Assembly: GCF_017744835.1 (NCBI RefSeq)
Contig: NZ_JAGIAM010000003.1
Location: 868,001-932,000 of the forward strand
Source: Sphingomonas sp.
Lineage (GTDB): Bacteria; Pseudomonadota; Alphaproteobacteria; Sphingomonadales; Sphingomonadaceae
Length of the DNA stretch: 64,000 nt
Reading direction: 5' to 3'
In this document: in pieces, positions 1-8,657 of the stretch
Layout of the letters: every line of letters begins with the position of its first letter
Position numbering within the stretch: position 1 is the stretch's first letter
Program-made: the position numbers and the translations under genes
Notes under the pieces: generated by a model
The model's database searches: none
Seen by the model: only the letters and a program-made list of their open reading frames with translations
What the model was told of the DNA's origin: nothing

Positions 1-403
1 CGGTGGTGCCGTCACCATCGGCGCCCCAGTTGAAGATGTCGCCGACATAGTCCCAGTACTCGGCCAGGCTCTCGCCCTTCACCGCGAACACCGGGATGCC
101 CGCAGCGGCAATGGCGGCGGCGGCATGGTCCTGCGTCGAGAAGATGTTGCAGGTCGCCCAGCGCACCTGCGCGCCGAGCGCCACGAGCGTCTCGATCAGC
201 ACCGCGGTCTGGATCGTCATGTGGAGCGAGCCGGTGATCCGCGCGCCCTTGAGCGGCTGCGACGCGCCGAACTCCTCGCGCAGCGCCATCAGGCCGGGCA
301 TCTCGGTCTCGGCGATCTCGATTTCCTTGCGGCCGAAATCGGCGAGGCTGATGTCCTTGATGACGTAATCGTTCTTGTCGAGCACGGTAGCCACGGGCTG
401 CAT
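1..403 (-). CDS. ahcY: Adenosylhomocysteinase, N-terminal part (cut by window edge)
   Basis: The first 134 residues of S-adenosylhomocysteine hydrolase, which splits SAH into adenosine and homocysteine and keeps the methylation cycle running in the cytoplasm. The reverse translation shows the family's N-terminal landmarks: [39 protein letters not shown] and [14 protein letters not shown]. The NAD-binding part lies outside the window. The start chosen is the ATG at 403, giving [15 protein letters not shown]; a GTG four codons in is possible. A 20-bp palindrome sits about 90 bp upstream and probably controls transcription. Confidence 0.96.
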   Translation of the reverse strand, partial: MQPVATVLDKNDYVIKDISLADFGRKEIEIAETEMPGLMALREEFGASQPLKGARITGSLHMTIQTAVLIETLVALGAQVRWATCNIFSTQDHAAAAIAAAGIPVFAVKGESLAEYWDYVGDIFNWGADGDGTT

Positions 404-490
404 CTCCAGCAGTGTAAAAGGGTCAGCGCGCCGGAATCGCCGGCCGCGATTGGGGCGCCCTACAGCCTCAGATGGGAACGCGCAAGTCGG

Positions 491-510
491 ATATAAAGAT
501 ATCTTTATAT
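491..510. promoter_or_regulatory. Perfect 20-bp palindrome, candidate SahR-type operator
   Basis: The sequence ATATAAAGATATCTTTATAT is a perfect inverted repeat and is strikingly AT-rich for this GC-rich genome. It lies between the divergent ahcY start (403) and the secreted-protein start (586). From memory, the ArsR-family regulator SahR, which senses S-adenosylhomocysteine and controls ahcY in many proteobacteria, binds a site with a very similar core. The site and its location are seen directly; the regulator is inferred, and no sahR gene is in the window. Confidence 0.7.
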
Positions 511-585
511 GTCGTCGCGGCGGGCGTCGTTGACTTCGTTTGCACCCCCACTAAGCCTGACAGTGGGGCAATGAGGGGGGAAATC

Positions 586-2166
586 ATGCCGAAGACTATT
601 CGTGCGCGCCTTGCCGGCTGCGCATTCGCGGCGCTTGCGATGGCTTGCGCGCAGACCGCGCAGGCGGCGCCCGGCGCCGAGAAGGAAGGCTCGCTCTATC
701 TCCAGTGCGACGGCGAGCCCAACAACATGACCGGCGGCGAAACGGCGGCGCGCCTGCTCGGCGCCGTTACCCTGCTCGGCCTGTTTGCACCGCGCGTCGA
801 ATCTGCCGACAGCTCGAAGCGCAAGCTGGCCGCCGACGGCGTCGCCGCCTGCACGGGGCTGATCGACGGCGACAAGAAGGAAGGCAATCCGGAGCGCCGC
901 GTGCGGCTGATCCTGGGCCGCGCCGTCCACCAGATCGAGGCCAAGGACTACGCGGCGGCGCTCGCCGACGTGCAGCGTGCCCGCTCCGAGGCGGCCTCGG
1001 CGGGCCTGCTCGCCGATGCCTATTACGCCCACTCGCAGACGCGCGCGTTCGATCTGGTCGAAGCCACCGCGCTGCACCGCATGGGCAAGCCCGACGAGGC
1101 GCGCGTCGCCGCGCTGCGCAGCATCGGCAGTGGCGACCGTTCGCTGCTCGGGCTCACGATGCCGAACTATCTGTTCACCACGGCGAGCGAGACGCCGGGC
1201 GAGCGCGAATTCCTGCGACGCCGGACGCGTTCGGCAGTGGTGATCGGCGGGTTGGAGGCCGAGCGGCTCGAGGAGCTCGGCGAGTTCGCCAGGGCCGCCG
1301 AAGTCCGCGAGGCGCTCGTCGCCCATGACAAGGCGGTCTCGACCAAGAACATCTCTTCGATCTGGCTCGCCGAGGCCGCCGTGACCAACGCCATCGCCGG
1401 CAACGCCGATCGCGCCGCGACGCTGGCCGCCGATGCACGCGCCAATTTCGAGAAGCGCAAGGCGGAGGGCAAGCCCGAGGCAAACGCCGCCGAATATGTC
1501 GAGCTTATGGACCTCTACGGGATCGTCCGCATGACCGCCGACGGGGACGCCGCAGGCGCGCGTCGGCTGTTTGCCGCGCGGTCGGAATGGGTCGCGGCCT
1601 CGTTCGGATGCGTCGTCGAGATGGCACGTCGCCTGCGGCAGGGTGCGCCCGCGGCAGACCTGATCGGCGGCCTCGCCCGCGATCCGGCAACGCTGTGGAG
1701 CGACCGGGCCGCAGCCCGCACCGCAGTGGCGCTGGCCAACGACTCCGACAATCGCACGCTGTTCGGACTGCTGCCCGCCTATCACCGCGCCTCGGCCTAT
1801 GAGGCGGTATCGAAGCAGGTCTGGCGCACCGATAAGTCGCAGATCCTGCTCAAGGGAGGCGACCCCGAGAAGCGCGCGACCAGCATGGAGACGCTCTACC
1901 TCTATGCAGTCAGCCCCAACATCGCGCTCGAGGCCTATACGCTGCACGCCGCGTTGCTCGCGCGGTCGCGCGGGCACCAGGGCTTCGTGATCACGCCGCT
2001 CATCGCGAGCGGCGTGATCGGCGCGATGATCCATACCGGCAATCGTGGCGATGCAGGGATGAGCGAGCCGCTGTTCAACGATGCCGCGGAAGTGATCGCC
2101 GAACTGTCGCCCCTCTTCCCCGATCCGGAGACGCTCAAGGCCCGCAAAGCCGCGCGCACCAAATAG
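586..2166 (+). CDS. Secreted alpha-helical repeat protein, function unknown
   Basis: A 526-residue protein. It opens with a clear signal peptide (MPKTIRARLAGCAFAALAM, cleavage after AQA near residue 27), so it should act in the periplasm. The body is a series of Ala-rich helices of the tetratricopeptide kind, for example around the segments DYAAALADVQRA and GEFARAAEVREAL. The start is the ATG at 586 because it has a G-rich ribosome site just upstream and gives the signal peptide directly; longer frames upstream do not. No catalytic motif is recognised. It is divergent from ahcY and may share its operator region. Confidence 0.8.
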   Translation: MPKTIRARLAGCAFAALAMACAQTAQAAPGAEKEGSLYLQCDGEPNNMTGGETAARLLGAVTLLGLFAPRVESADSSKRKLAADGVAACTGLIDGDKKEGNPERRVRLILGRAVHQIEAKDYAAALADVQRARSEAASAGLLADAYYAHSQTRAFDLVEATALHRMGKPDEARVAALRSIGSGDRSLLGLTMPNYLFTTASETPGEREFLRRRTRSAVVIGGLEAERLEELGEFARAAEVREALVAHDKAVSTKNISSIWLAEAAVTNAIAGNADRAATLAADARANFEKRKAEGKPEANAAEYVELMDLYGIVRMTADGDAAGARRLFAARSEWVAASFGCVVEMARRLRQGAPAADLIGGLARDPATLWSDRAAARTAVALANDSDNRTLFGLLPAYHRASAYEAVSKQVWRTDKSQILLKGGDPEKRATSMETLYLYAVSPNIALEAYTLHAALLARSRGHQGFVITPLIASGVIGAMIHTGNRGDAGMSEPLFNDAAEVIAELSPLFPDPETLKARKAARTK

Positions 2167-2173
2167 CGCGGCC

Positions 2174-2593
2174 TCAGCCGGCTTCGAGAAGGCGGAGCGT
2201 GACGGCGTCACGCTCCCCGTCGCAAAGCCGGGCCAATGCCTCCGCGAACGGGTGCGCATCCGCGGCCGCACGCTCGAACAGCGTCATGCACGATCGGAAC
2301 TTGAGGTCGTCGGGATAGCCGAACAGCGCCTCCGCCGCCCTGCCGCTCGAAAGCGCCGCGGCGGTGCATTCCAGCAGCCTCGGCCCGAGCAGCGGATGCG
2401 CCAGATAGTCCCTCGCCTCCTCGATCGAGCCGATCGCATAGAAGCGCGCCGTCTCGCTGCGGCCTAGCCCGGCAAGCTGCGGAAAGACGAACCACATCCA
2501 GTGCGTCCGCTTGCGCCCGGCGCACAGCTCGGCGAGCACCGTGGCATAGACGGGCGCCTGCGCCCCGACGAACCGCTCGAGCGCCGCGTTCAC
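2174..2593 (-). CDS. DUF1810 family protein
   Basis: A 139-residue protein with the DUF1810 hallmarks: HWMWFVFPQLAGLG near the N-terminus, the FYAIGSIEEARDYLAHPLLG block, and FGYPDDLKFRSCMTLF. The molecular function of this family is not known to me. The GTG start at 2593 overlaps the stop of the upstream beta-propeller gene in a GTGA, so the two are probably translationally coupled. Its stop is only 7 bp from the stop of the convergent gene ending at 2166. Confidence 0.85.
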   Translation of the reverse strand: MNAALERFVGAQAPVYATVLAELCAGRKRTHWMWFVFPQLAGLGRSETARFYAIGSIEEARDYLAHPLLGPRLLECTAAALSSGRAAEALFGYPDDLKFRSCMTLFERAAADAHPFAEALARLCDGERDAVTLRLLEAG

Positions 2594-4113
2594 CGCACCA
2601 GTCGATAGCTGACGAACGCGATCTGCGTCCCGTCGGGCGACCAGCTCGGCACGTTGATCGTCCCCTGCCCGCCGAACAGCCGCGTCAACACCCTGGGCGG
2701 CGCGCTGCCGTCGGCCGGCATGATCTTGAGCACCACGTCCTCGCGGTTGGGCGGATGGTCGGTCGCCGCCACGTCGAGCCCGAAGGAGATGAACACGATC
2801 GACTTGCCGTCGGGCGAAAGGTGCGGAAACCAGTCGCGCCGATCGGGATCGTGCGTGAGCTGCACCGGGTTGGTGCCGTCGGCGTTCGTCCGCCAGATCT
2901 GCATCGCGCCCGATCGCGTGGAGTTGAAATAGAGATACTTCCCGTCGGGCGAATATTCGGGCCCGTCGTCCGATCCCGGCGCCACGATCAAGGGCCGCGC
3001 CGGCCCGCCCGCCAGGTCCTTCGCCCAGATGTCGTAGCTGTCGTCCCGGGTGCCGACACGGACATAGGCGATCGTCCTGCCGTCGGGCGACCAGCCGTGC
3101 CAATAGGAGCGCGCCTGCGGGTCGCTCACTACTTCGCGCGGCGCCTTCGACCCGGCGAGCGGCAGCACGAAGATGCGCGAGAGATTGTCCGGCTCGGATT
3201 GGTCCGAGATGATCAGCTGGGTGCCGTCGGGTGAAAGGCCGTGATCGTTGTTGTTCTTCACATGCCTGCCGGTATCGATCGCTGTGGGCTCGCCGCTCTC
3301 CACCGGGATCCGCCAGATCCGGCCATCGGCGTTGTAGACCAACGCCTTGCCGTCGCGCGTCCAGTTGGGCGCCTCGATCTTGCCGTCGAAATGGCGGACA
3401 ACGCGGCGGCTCTGGATTCCGCCCACGTCCATCACTTCCAATGTGCTCTCGACCTTGGCCGCGTAGCCGGTGTCGGGCACGTAAGCGAGGCGCGGCACCG
3501 CCATCTCGACATTGGAGAAGACCGCGGTCTCGGTCACTGTGTTGTTGTGCGCTGATACCGCAAGCCCGACGAGATACGGCGCCTGGAACGCGATCCGATA
3601 GCTCCCGCCGGCGTGGCGCAGCTTCCCGTCCGCGCCCGCCACGGAGAAATAGACGAAATCCCCTTCGCGTTCGAGCTGCACCCGGCGCGGATGCGCGACC
3701 GCGGAGACGATCTGGTGGGTGGGTCCGTCCTGCTCGGTCCGGTACTGGAGCGCCACTGTCCCGTCACCGTGCACCATCACATCGGTATAGGGCGAACCCG
3801 GCGTGCGGTTCTGCCGGATCATCAGCCCCGCCTTGCGGTGCGGATCGACTCCCTGCCCTTCCCACGCGATGTCGGCCGCTATGTGCAGGTCGCCCGAACG
3901 CTGCGTCCAGACATAGTGGAAGGCGTCCTCACTCCCCCAGATGTTGGCCCCGCTCGCAGTGACCCGGTAGCGGCCGGCATCGTGAACCGCGGTGCCGGCC
4001 GTCGCGGTCGCCCCGATGTCGGCATGGTTGGCGAAACTGCCGACGGTCTGCGCCGCCGCCGGTGTTCCCGCCAGCGCCAGCACCAGTGCACAGATCGCGA
4101 TCCGCTGCTTCAT
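2590..4113 (-). CDS. Secreted TolB-like beta-propeller protein
   Basis: A 507-residue exported protein with signal peptide MKQRIAICALVLALAGTPAAA. Residues of roughly 30-200 look like a DUF1349-type beta-sandwich (YVWTQRSGDLHIAADI, KAGLMIRQNRTPGSPYTDV). The C-terminal half carries repeated WD40-like PD40 blades with the pattern SPDGK or SPDGT, at least five copies, as in TolB and prolyl-peptidase propellers. No hydrolase domain follows. A binding or scaffolding role in the periplasm is likely; no substrate can be named. It heads a two-gene unit with the DUF1810 gene. Confidence 0.85.
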   Translation of the reverse strand: MKQRIAICALVLALAGTPAAAQTVGSFANHADIGATATAGTAVHDAGRYRVTASGANIWGSEDAFHYVWTQRSGDLHIAADIAWEGQGVDPHRKAGLMIRQNRTPGSPYTDVMVHGDGTVALQYRTEQDGPTHQIVSAVAHPRRVQLEREGDFVYFSVAGADGKLRHAGGSYRIAFQAPYLVGLAVSAHNNTVTETAVFSNVEMAVPRLAYVPDTGYAAKVESTLEVMDVGGIQSRRVVRHFDGKIEAPNWTRDGKALVYNADGRIWRIPVESGEPTAIDTGRHVKNNNDHGLSPDGTQLIISDQSEPDNLSRIFVLPLAGSKAPREVVSDPQARSYWHGWSPDGRTIAYVRVGTRDDSYDIWAKDLAGGPARPLIVAPGSDDGPEYSPDGKYLYFNSTRSGAMQIWRTNADGTNPVQLTHDPDRRDWFPHLSPDGKSIVFISFGLDVAATDHPPNREDVVLKIMPADGSAPPRVLTRLFGGQGTINVPSWSPDGTQIAFVSYRLVR

Positions 4114-4156
4114 TTGGCCTCTCCGCGTCCTGAACCGAAGTCCGGCACACCGCAGC

Positions 4157-5365
4157 CTAACGCCGGCCGAAATATTGAGCGAGGGGCTGCGCTTTGCGCG
4201 GTTCCTCCGCCGTTATGGCTCGAAAGATCGCGGCGTTGACAGAATGAACGTCAAAGCGGTCGCGGACACGAGCCAAACCGGCCAAACCCATTCGCTTCGC
4301 TCGTTCGGGATTTTCGAGCTGCCAGCACATCGCCGCTGCCAGCGCGCGCGGATCGCGCGCAGGAACTAGGATTCCCGTTTCGCCGTCCGAAACCGCGTCT
4401 CGGCATCCTGCTATGTCCGAGGCGATGACTGGACGGGCCATCGCCATGGCTTCCAGAAGGCAGCGAGGAAGACCCTCGCGATAGGACGGGAGGACCACGG
4501 TAGTGGCGGCCGCGATCCAGGGACGAACATCGTCCACATGGCCCGGCCACTCGACGGGCGCGACATCTGCCAGCGCGTCTGCGGACAAGCAACCTGGGTT
4601 TCCAGTCGTTCCGCCAAGCAACACGAAGCGCGTCCCCGGATGCGCCCTCCGGACGGCGCGTGCAGCGATGACGAACTCGCGGACTCCCTTTTCGACCAGA
4701 GGACGGGCAAGCATCAGGAACAGCGGGCTTTCGGGGAAAGGGGCCGGCTCGAAGCGCTCCAAGCTCACGCCCGATCCGCTGACACGCGAAGCCCGGCCGG
4801 CGCGCACCGATCCCCGCGCGACGAAGGCGACCAGATCATCGTCATTCTCGAAGATCACCCGATGGCAATGGCGCAAACCAAACCGGGTACCCGACGTCAA
4901 AGCCCATCGTGCAATACGCTGGCGCGGTCCGTCGGCAGTGAAGGCATAGCCAGCGCCACTGACCATGGCGAATCGCCGGGGAATGCCGGCGGCACGCGCG
5001 GCGATGCTGCCCAGGACGAGCGGCTTGGTGAAGAAAGCAAAGGTAGCGTCAGGTCGCAATTGCTCGAGGGTGCTCTTCAGACGAACGACGTAACGCAAGT
5101 CCTCGATTGGGCTCATTCCGGTGGATTGAATATCCAGATGGATCGGCTCCGCGCCTAGTTCGGCAACTCGGGCATGCCCCACGTCGTCGAAGCGTCCGAT
5201 TGCATAAACGCGCACCCCTTCACTCACTAGCGACCGGATGAACTCGGCGCGATAGTTGAGAAAGCAGAATGCATCGACCGAAATTAGCGCGAGCGACTTG
5301 AAGCCGAACTTATGGCTCTTCTCGTCCTGAATGCTCACAGGATAATCGATAGGAGCGGCGGTCAT
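4157..5365 (-). CDS. Glycosyltransferase, GT4 family
   Basis: A 402-residue GT-B glycosyltransferase. The second half has the GT4 signature: the FLMLARPLVEKGVREF sugar-nucleotide region, then PSYREGLPRCLLEAMA, with the paired glutamates of the EX7E motif, followed by ARPVIASD. It should move a sugar from a nucleotide donor to a lipid- or glycan-linked acceptor at the cytoplasmic face of the membrane. It stands alone rather than in a polysaccharide cluster, and its wobble positions look less GC-rich than those of neighbouring genes, so it may be a later arrival. Acceptor and sugar are unknown. Confidence 0.88.
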   Translation of the reverse strand: MTAAPIDYPVSIQDEKSHKFGFKSLALISVDAFCFLNYRAEFIRSLVSEGVRVYAIGRFDDVGHARVAELGAEPIHLDIQSTGMSPIEDLRYVVRLKSTLEQLRPDATFAFFTKPLVLGSIAARAAGIPRRFAMVSGAGYAFTADGPRQRIARWALTSGTRFGLRHCHRVIFENDDDLVAFVARGSVRAGRASRVSGSGVSLERFEPAPFPESPLFLMLARPLVEKGVREFVIAARAVRRAHPGTRFVLLGGTTGNPGCLSADALADVAPVEWPGHVDDVRPWIAAATTVVLPSYREGLPRCLLEAMAMARPVIASDIAGCRDAVSDGETGILVPARDPRALAAAMCWQLENPERAKRMGLAGLARVRDRFDVHSVNAAIFRAITAEEPRKAQPLAQYFGRR

Positions 5366-5444
5366 GTTCTTCGATTACCATGATAGAAGTCACCCCACCA
5401 ATGCCGAACCAGGTCGACGATGTCCCTTCGCTACACCCTCCCGG

Positions 5445-6005
5445 TCAGGCGGTGCCGGTGCTGTTCGCCAGCAGCCGCGGGTCGATCCCCGCGGTGGTGA
5501 AGCCCTTGGCCCAGCGCTCCTGCGCCGCGACGTCGTAGAGCAGCCGCGTGTCGCCTTCGGTGCTGAACCAGCCATGATGGCGCAGCTCCTCGTCGAGCTG
5601 CCCCTCGCCCCAGCCGGCATAGCCCAGCGCGACCAGCCAGCGGCTCGGCCCCTTGCCCTCGGAGATCGCGCGCAGCACGTCGATCGTGCCCGAGAGCGAC
5701 CAGCGCCCGCCGACGCTGATCGTGTCCTGTCCGCTCCAGTCGGTCGAGTGGAGTACGAAGCCGCGCCGCGGCTCGACCGGTCCGCCGAAATGCACCGGCG
5801 CGTCGGGCGCGTCCTCGGTCTCGATCTCGAACTGGCGCAGCAGGTCGTGGAAGCTCAGCCCCTCGATCGTCTCGCCCAGCCCGATGCCGAGCGCGCCGGC
5901 GTCGTCGTGCGCGCACATCGCGATCACCGCGCGCTCGAAGCGCGGGTCGCCGATGCCCGGCATCGCCAGAAGAAACTGACCGGTGAGATACTGCGCCGAA
6001 TCCAT
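5445..6005 (-). CDS. YqgE/AlgH family protein
   Basis: A 186-residue cytoplasmic protein of the UPF0301 (YqgE/AlgH) family, recognised from the start block YLTGQFLLAMPGIGDPRFERAVI, the HFGGPVEPRRGFVLHS motif and GYAGWGEGQLDEEL. The start is the ATG at 6005, which gives MDSAQYLTGQF as in relatives; an upstream in-frame ATG would add eight unusual residues. AlgH has been linked to alginate and virulence regulation in pseudomonads, but its biochemical role is unclear. It is divergent from the peroxiredoxin gene. Confidence 0.92.
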   Translation of the reverse strand: MDSAQYLTGQFLLAMPGIGDPRFERAVIAMCAHDDAGALGIGLGETIEGLSFHDLLRQFEIETEDAPDAPVHFGGPVEPRRGFVLHSTDWSGQDTISVGGRWSLSGTIDVLRAISEGKGPSRWLVALGYAGWGEGQLDEELRHHGWFSTEGDTRLLYDVAAQERWAKGFTTAGIDPRLLANSTGTA

Positions 6006-6101
6006 GCCCGGACAACATACCGACGGCATTTCGGCTCCGCCACGCTTGAAAATGTCATCGTCCGCGCCGATTGGAGGCGGGACTCATATCGGGAGAGAAA
6101 C

Positions 6102-6584
6102 ATGACCATCCAGGTTGGCGATCGCATTCCGCAGGCGCAGCTCGTCAAGGTGACCGAGAACGGTCCCGAGCAAGTGGATACCGAAAGCTTCTTCGCCGGC
6201 CGCAAGGTCGCGCTCTTCTCGGTCCCCGGCGCCTTCACTCCCACCTGCTCGGCCAAGCACCTGCCGGGCTTCGTCGAGAAGGCCGACGAACTGAAGGCCA
6301 AGGGCATCGACGAGATCGCCTGCACCGCCGTCAACGACGCGTTCGTGATGTCGGCGTGGGGCAAGGCCTCGAACGTCGACGGCAAGGTCACGATGCTCGC
6401 CGACGGCAATGGCGCCTTCGCCAAGGCGGCAGGCCTCGAGATGGACGGCAGCGGCTTCGGCCTGGGCACGCGCGGCAAGCGCTATTCGATGGTTGTGAAC
6501 GACGGCGTCGTCGAGCAGCTCCACGTCGAGGCGCCCGGCCAGTTCGAAGTCAGCTCGGCCGATTATCTGCTCGACCGGCTGTAA
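6102..6584 (+). CDS. Peroxiredoxin (Prx5-like, glutaredoxin-dependent type)
   Basis: A 160-residue thiol peroxidase of the redoxin/Prx5 group. The peroxidatic cysteine is Cys49 in the motif PGAFTPTCS, and a further cysteine is Cys74. It reduces hydrogen peroxide and organic hydroperoxides in the cytoplasm, with glutathione/glutaredoxin or thioredoxin as reductant. The ATG at 6102 follows a GGGAGAG ribosome site and gives the full-length MTIQVGDRIPQ start. It is followed by a small helical protein gene. Confidence 0.95.
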   Translation: MTIQVGDRIPQAQLVKVTENGPEQVDTESFFAGRKVALFSVPGAFTPTCSAKHLPGFVEKADELKAKGIDEIACTAVNDAFVMSAWGKASNVDGKVTMLADGNGAFAKAAGLEMDGSGFGLGTRGKRYSMVVNDGVVEQLHVEAPGQFEVSSADYLLDRL

Positions 6585-6656
6585 CGCCGGAGCCGTAACG
6601 GAACCTGCGGCGGCGCGATGGAGTTGAATCGCCCGGAGTTTTCGAGAGGAACCGTG

Positions 6657-6917
6657 ATGGCCAACAACAACAGCACCAGTCAGGGCGGAAGCCCCAACCA
6701 GAACCAGGAAGCGGGCCGGCCGTTCATTGCGTCTGCCCAGGAGACGCTCGGCGGCGCATTCAATGCGACCGTCGGCGCGGCCAAGGAGCATCCGGTGGCC
6801 GCGGCGGCGATCGCGGCGGGCGCCGCGGCCGCAGTCGGCGGCGCGGTCTATGCCGCGACGCAGCTGCGCGGCAACGACTCCGGCAGCAGCAGCAGCAAGA
6901 GCAGCAGCAAGAAATAA
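6657..6917 (+). CDS. Small Ala-rich protein with a hydrophobic segment
   Basis: An 86-residue protein with no recognised family. The N-terminus is polar and Asn/Gln-rich. Residues of about 40-65 are strongly alanine/glycine-rich (PVAAAAIAAGAAAAVGGAVY) and could insert in a membrane. The tail is a Ser/Lys stretch that looks disordered. The start is the ATG at 6657 with GAGAGGA just upstream; an in-frame ATG at 6618 exists but lacks a ribosome site. It resembles the small YqjD/CsbD-style stress proteins in size and composition only. Confidence 0.6.
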   Translation: MANNNSTSQGGSPNQNQEAGRPFIASAQETLGGAFNATVGAAKEHPVAAAAIAAGAAAAVGGAVYAATQLRGNDSGSSSSKSSSKK

Positions 6918-7006
6918 CCTCGCGCCCCTTCCCCGGTTCGCCGGCGGGAGGGGCTTTTCCCGCGAGGCATCTTGCCAGCCGCGGTCGCCGGGCTTAGCGG
7001 CGGAGG

Positions 7007-8446
7007 ATGACGCAAGCATCCGACATCGTCGCCGAGCTGGATCGCCTCTATCGCGCCTCGGTCGACCGCCTCCAGGCCGCGCTCACCCGCTATCTCACCG
7101 ACGGCACGCCGCCGGACCCGAAGAGCCGTACCGACGGCTCCTTCGCCTATCCCGAAATCGTCGTACGCTATGCCGGCGGCACCGGCCGCGCCAGAACGCC
7201 GCGCCGCTCGTTCGGCCGGCTGGTCGAACCCGGCGAATATCGCATCAGCGTCACCAAGCCGGCGATGTTCGCCGACTATCTCACCGAGCAGCTGACCTTC
7301 CTCGTCGAGGATTACGACGTCGAGGTCGAAGCGCGAGAGGGACGGCAGGAAATCCCCTTCGCCTATGTCCTCGATCCCGGCCATGCGCTGAGCCTCGACC
7401 AGGTGTCGGTGCTCGACCTCGCCCGCCACTTCCCCGCGACCGAGCTCGCGCACATCGGCGACGAGATCGCCGACGGTCTGTGGCTGTCGCACGACGGCAC
7501 GCGCCCGCTCGCGCTGTTCGACGGGCTGCGCACCGACTTCTCGCTCGCCAGGCTGCGCCACTATACCGGCACGCCGACCGAGCACGTCCAGCAGTACATC
7601 CTCTTCACCAACTATCACCGCTACGTCGACGAGTTCGTCCGCTGGGCATGCAGCCAGCTCGGGCCGGGCAGCCGCTACACCGGCGTGTCGGGCGCGGGCG
7701 GCATCGTGATCGAGGATCCGGCCGAGATGGACCGGCTGGTGACCGACAGCGCCTGGCGCCGGCACCAGATGCCCGCCTATCATTTGATGGCCGAGGACGG
7801 CACGGGCATCACGCTGGTCAACATCGGCGTGGGCCCGTCGAACGCCAAGACGATCACCGATCACCTCGCGGTGCTCCGCCCCGAAGCCTGGCTGATGATC
7901 GGCCATTGCGGCGGGCTGCGCCCCAGCCAGCGCATCGGCGATTATGTCCTCGCCCATGCCTATCTGCGCGACGACCACATCATGGACGACGTGCTGCCGC
8001 CCGAGATCCCCATCCCGGCGATCGCCGAGGTCCAACTCGCGCTCGCCCGGGCGGCCGAGACGGTCTCGGGCCAGTCGGGCGAGGAGCTCAAGCAGCGGCT
8101 GCGCACCGGCACGATCGTCACCACCGATGACCGCAATTGGGAGCTGCGCTACTCCAAATCCGCACTCCGCTTCTCGCTCAGCCGAGCCGTCGGCATCGAC
8201 ATGGAGTCCGCCACGCTCGCCGCGCAAGGCTATCGCTTTCGCGTCCCCTACGGCACCCTCCTCTGCGTCTCGGACAAGCCGCTCCACGGCGAATTGAAGC
8301 TGCCCGGCCAGGCCAACCGCTTCTACGAGCGAGCGATCGCCGAGCACCTCAAGATCGGCATCGAGACGGTCGAGGAGCTCCGCCGCGAAGGCGCCAAGCT
8401 CCACTCGCGGAAACTGCGCGCGTTCAACGAGCCGCCTTTCCGCTGA
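7007..8446 (+). CDS. amn: AMP nucleosidase
   Basis: A 479-residue enzyme that hydrolyses AMP to adenine and ribose 5-phosphate. The N-terminal half has the Amn-specific region (YRISVTKPAMFADYLTEQL, PFAYVLDPGH). The C-terminal half is a PNP/UDP-phosphorylase fold, with ITLVNIGVGPSNAKT, the MIGHCGGLRPSQRIGDYV block and the late AVGIDMESATLAAQGYRF segment holding the ribose-binding Met-Glu. Its length matches the family. It stands as a single gene, with a tiny acidic ORF following. Confidence 0.96.
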   Translation: MTQASDIVAELDRLYRASVDRLQAALTRYLTDGTPPDPKSRTDGSFAYPEIVVRYAGGTGRARTPRRSFGRLVEPGEYRISVTKPAMFADYLTEQLTFLVEDYDVEVEAREGRQEIPFAYVLDPGHALSLDQVSVLDLARHFPATELAHIGDEIADGLWLSHDGTRPLALFDGLRTDFSLARLRHYTGTPTEHVQQYILFTNYHRYVDEFVRWACSQLGPGSRYTGVSGAGGIVIEDPAEMDRLVTDSAWRRHQMPAYHLMAEDGTGITLVNIGVGPSNAKTITDHLAVLRPEAWLMIGHCGGLRPSQRIGDYVLAHAYLRDDHIMDDVLPPEIPIPAIAEVQLALARAAETVSGQSGEELKQRLRTGTIVTTDDRNWELRYSKSALRFSLSRAVGIDMESATLAAQGYRFRVPYGTLLCVSDKPLHGELKLPGQANRFYERAIAEHLKIGIETVEELRREGAKLHSRKLRAFNEPPFR

Positions 8447-8491
8447 GCCACCACGGACGGTCATGCGTTGGCGCCTTGAAGGAGACCCCGC

Positions 8492-8632
8492 ATGACCGAT
8501 CCGGAAAAGCAGCCAGAGCTGGAAACCGAGGAAGGCGCCCACGCGCACCAGCCCGACGGCACCGATTCCTCGGCCCAGCTCGACGCGAACATCGCCGACG
8601 AGAACATGATCCCGGACCAGATCCCGGAGTAG
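8492..8632 (+). CDS. Very small acidic protein (46 residues)
   Basis: A 46-codon reading frame beginning MTDPEKQPELETEEG and ending DQIPE. It has a strong ribosome site (AAGGAGA, seven to eight bases before the ATG). The product is acidic, has no hydrophobic segment and is probably disordered. No family is recognised. It is the last + gene before the convergent M2 peptidase. Confidence 0.6.
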   Translation: MTDPEKQPELETEEGAHAHQPDGTDSSAQLDANIADENMIPDQIPE

Positions 8633-8657
8633 CCGCAGCCACTTCGGGAGGCGCCCT

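Noticed and set aside
505..2271. Long open frame on the minus strand opposite the secreted repeat protein
   Set aside because: It is an antisense shadow typical of GC-rich DNA: Arg/Ala/Gly-rich, without domains, and the + frame has a signal peptide and ribosome site.
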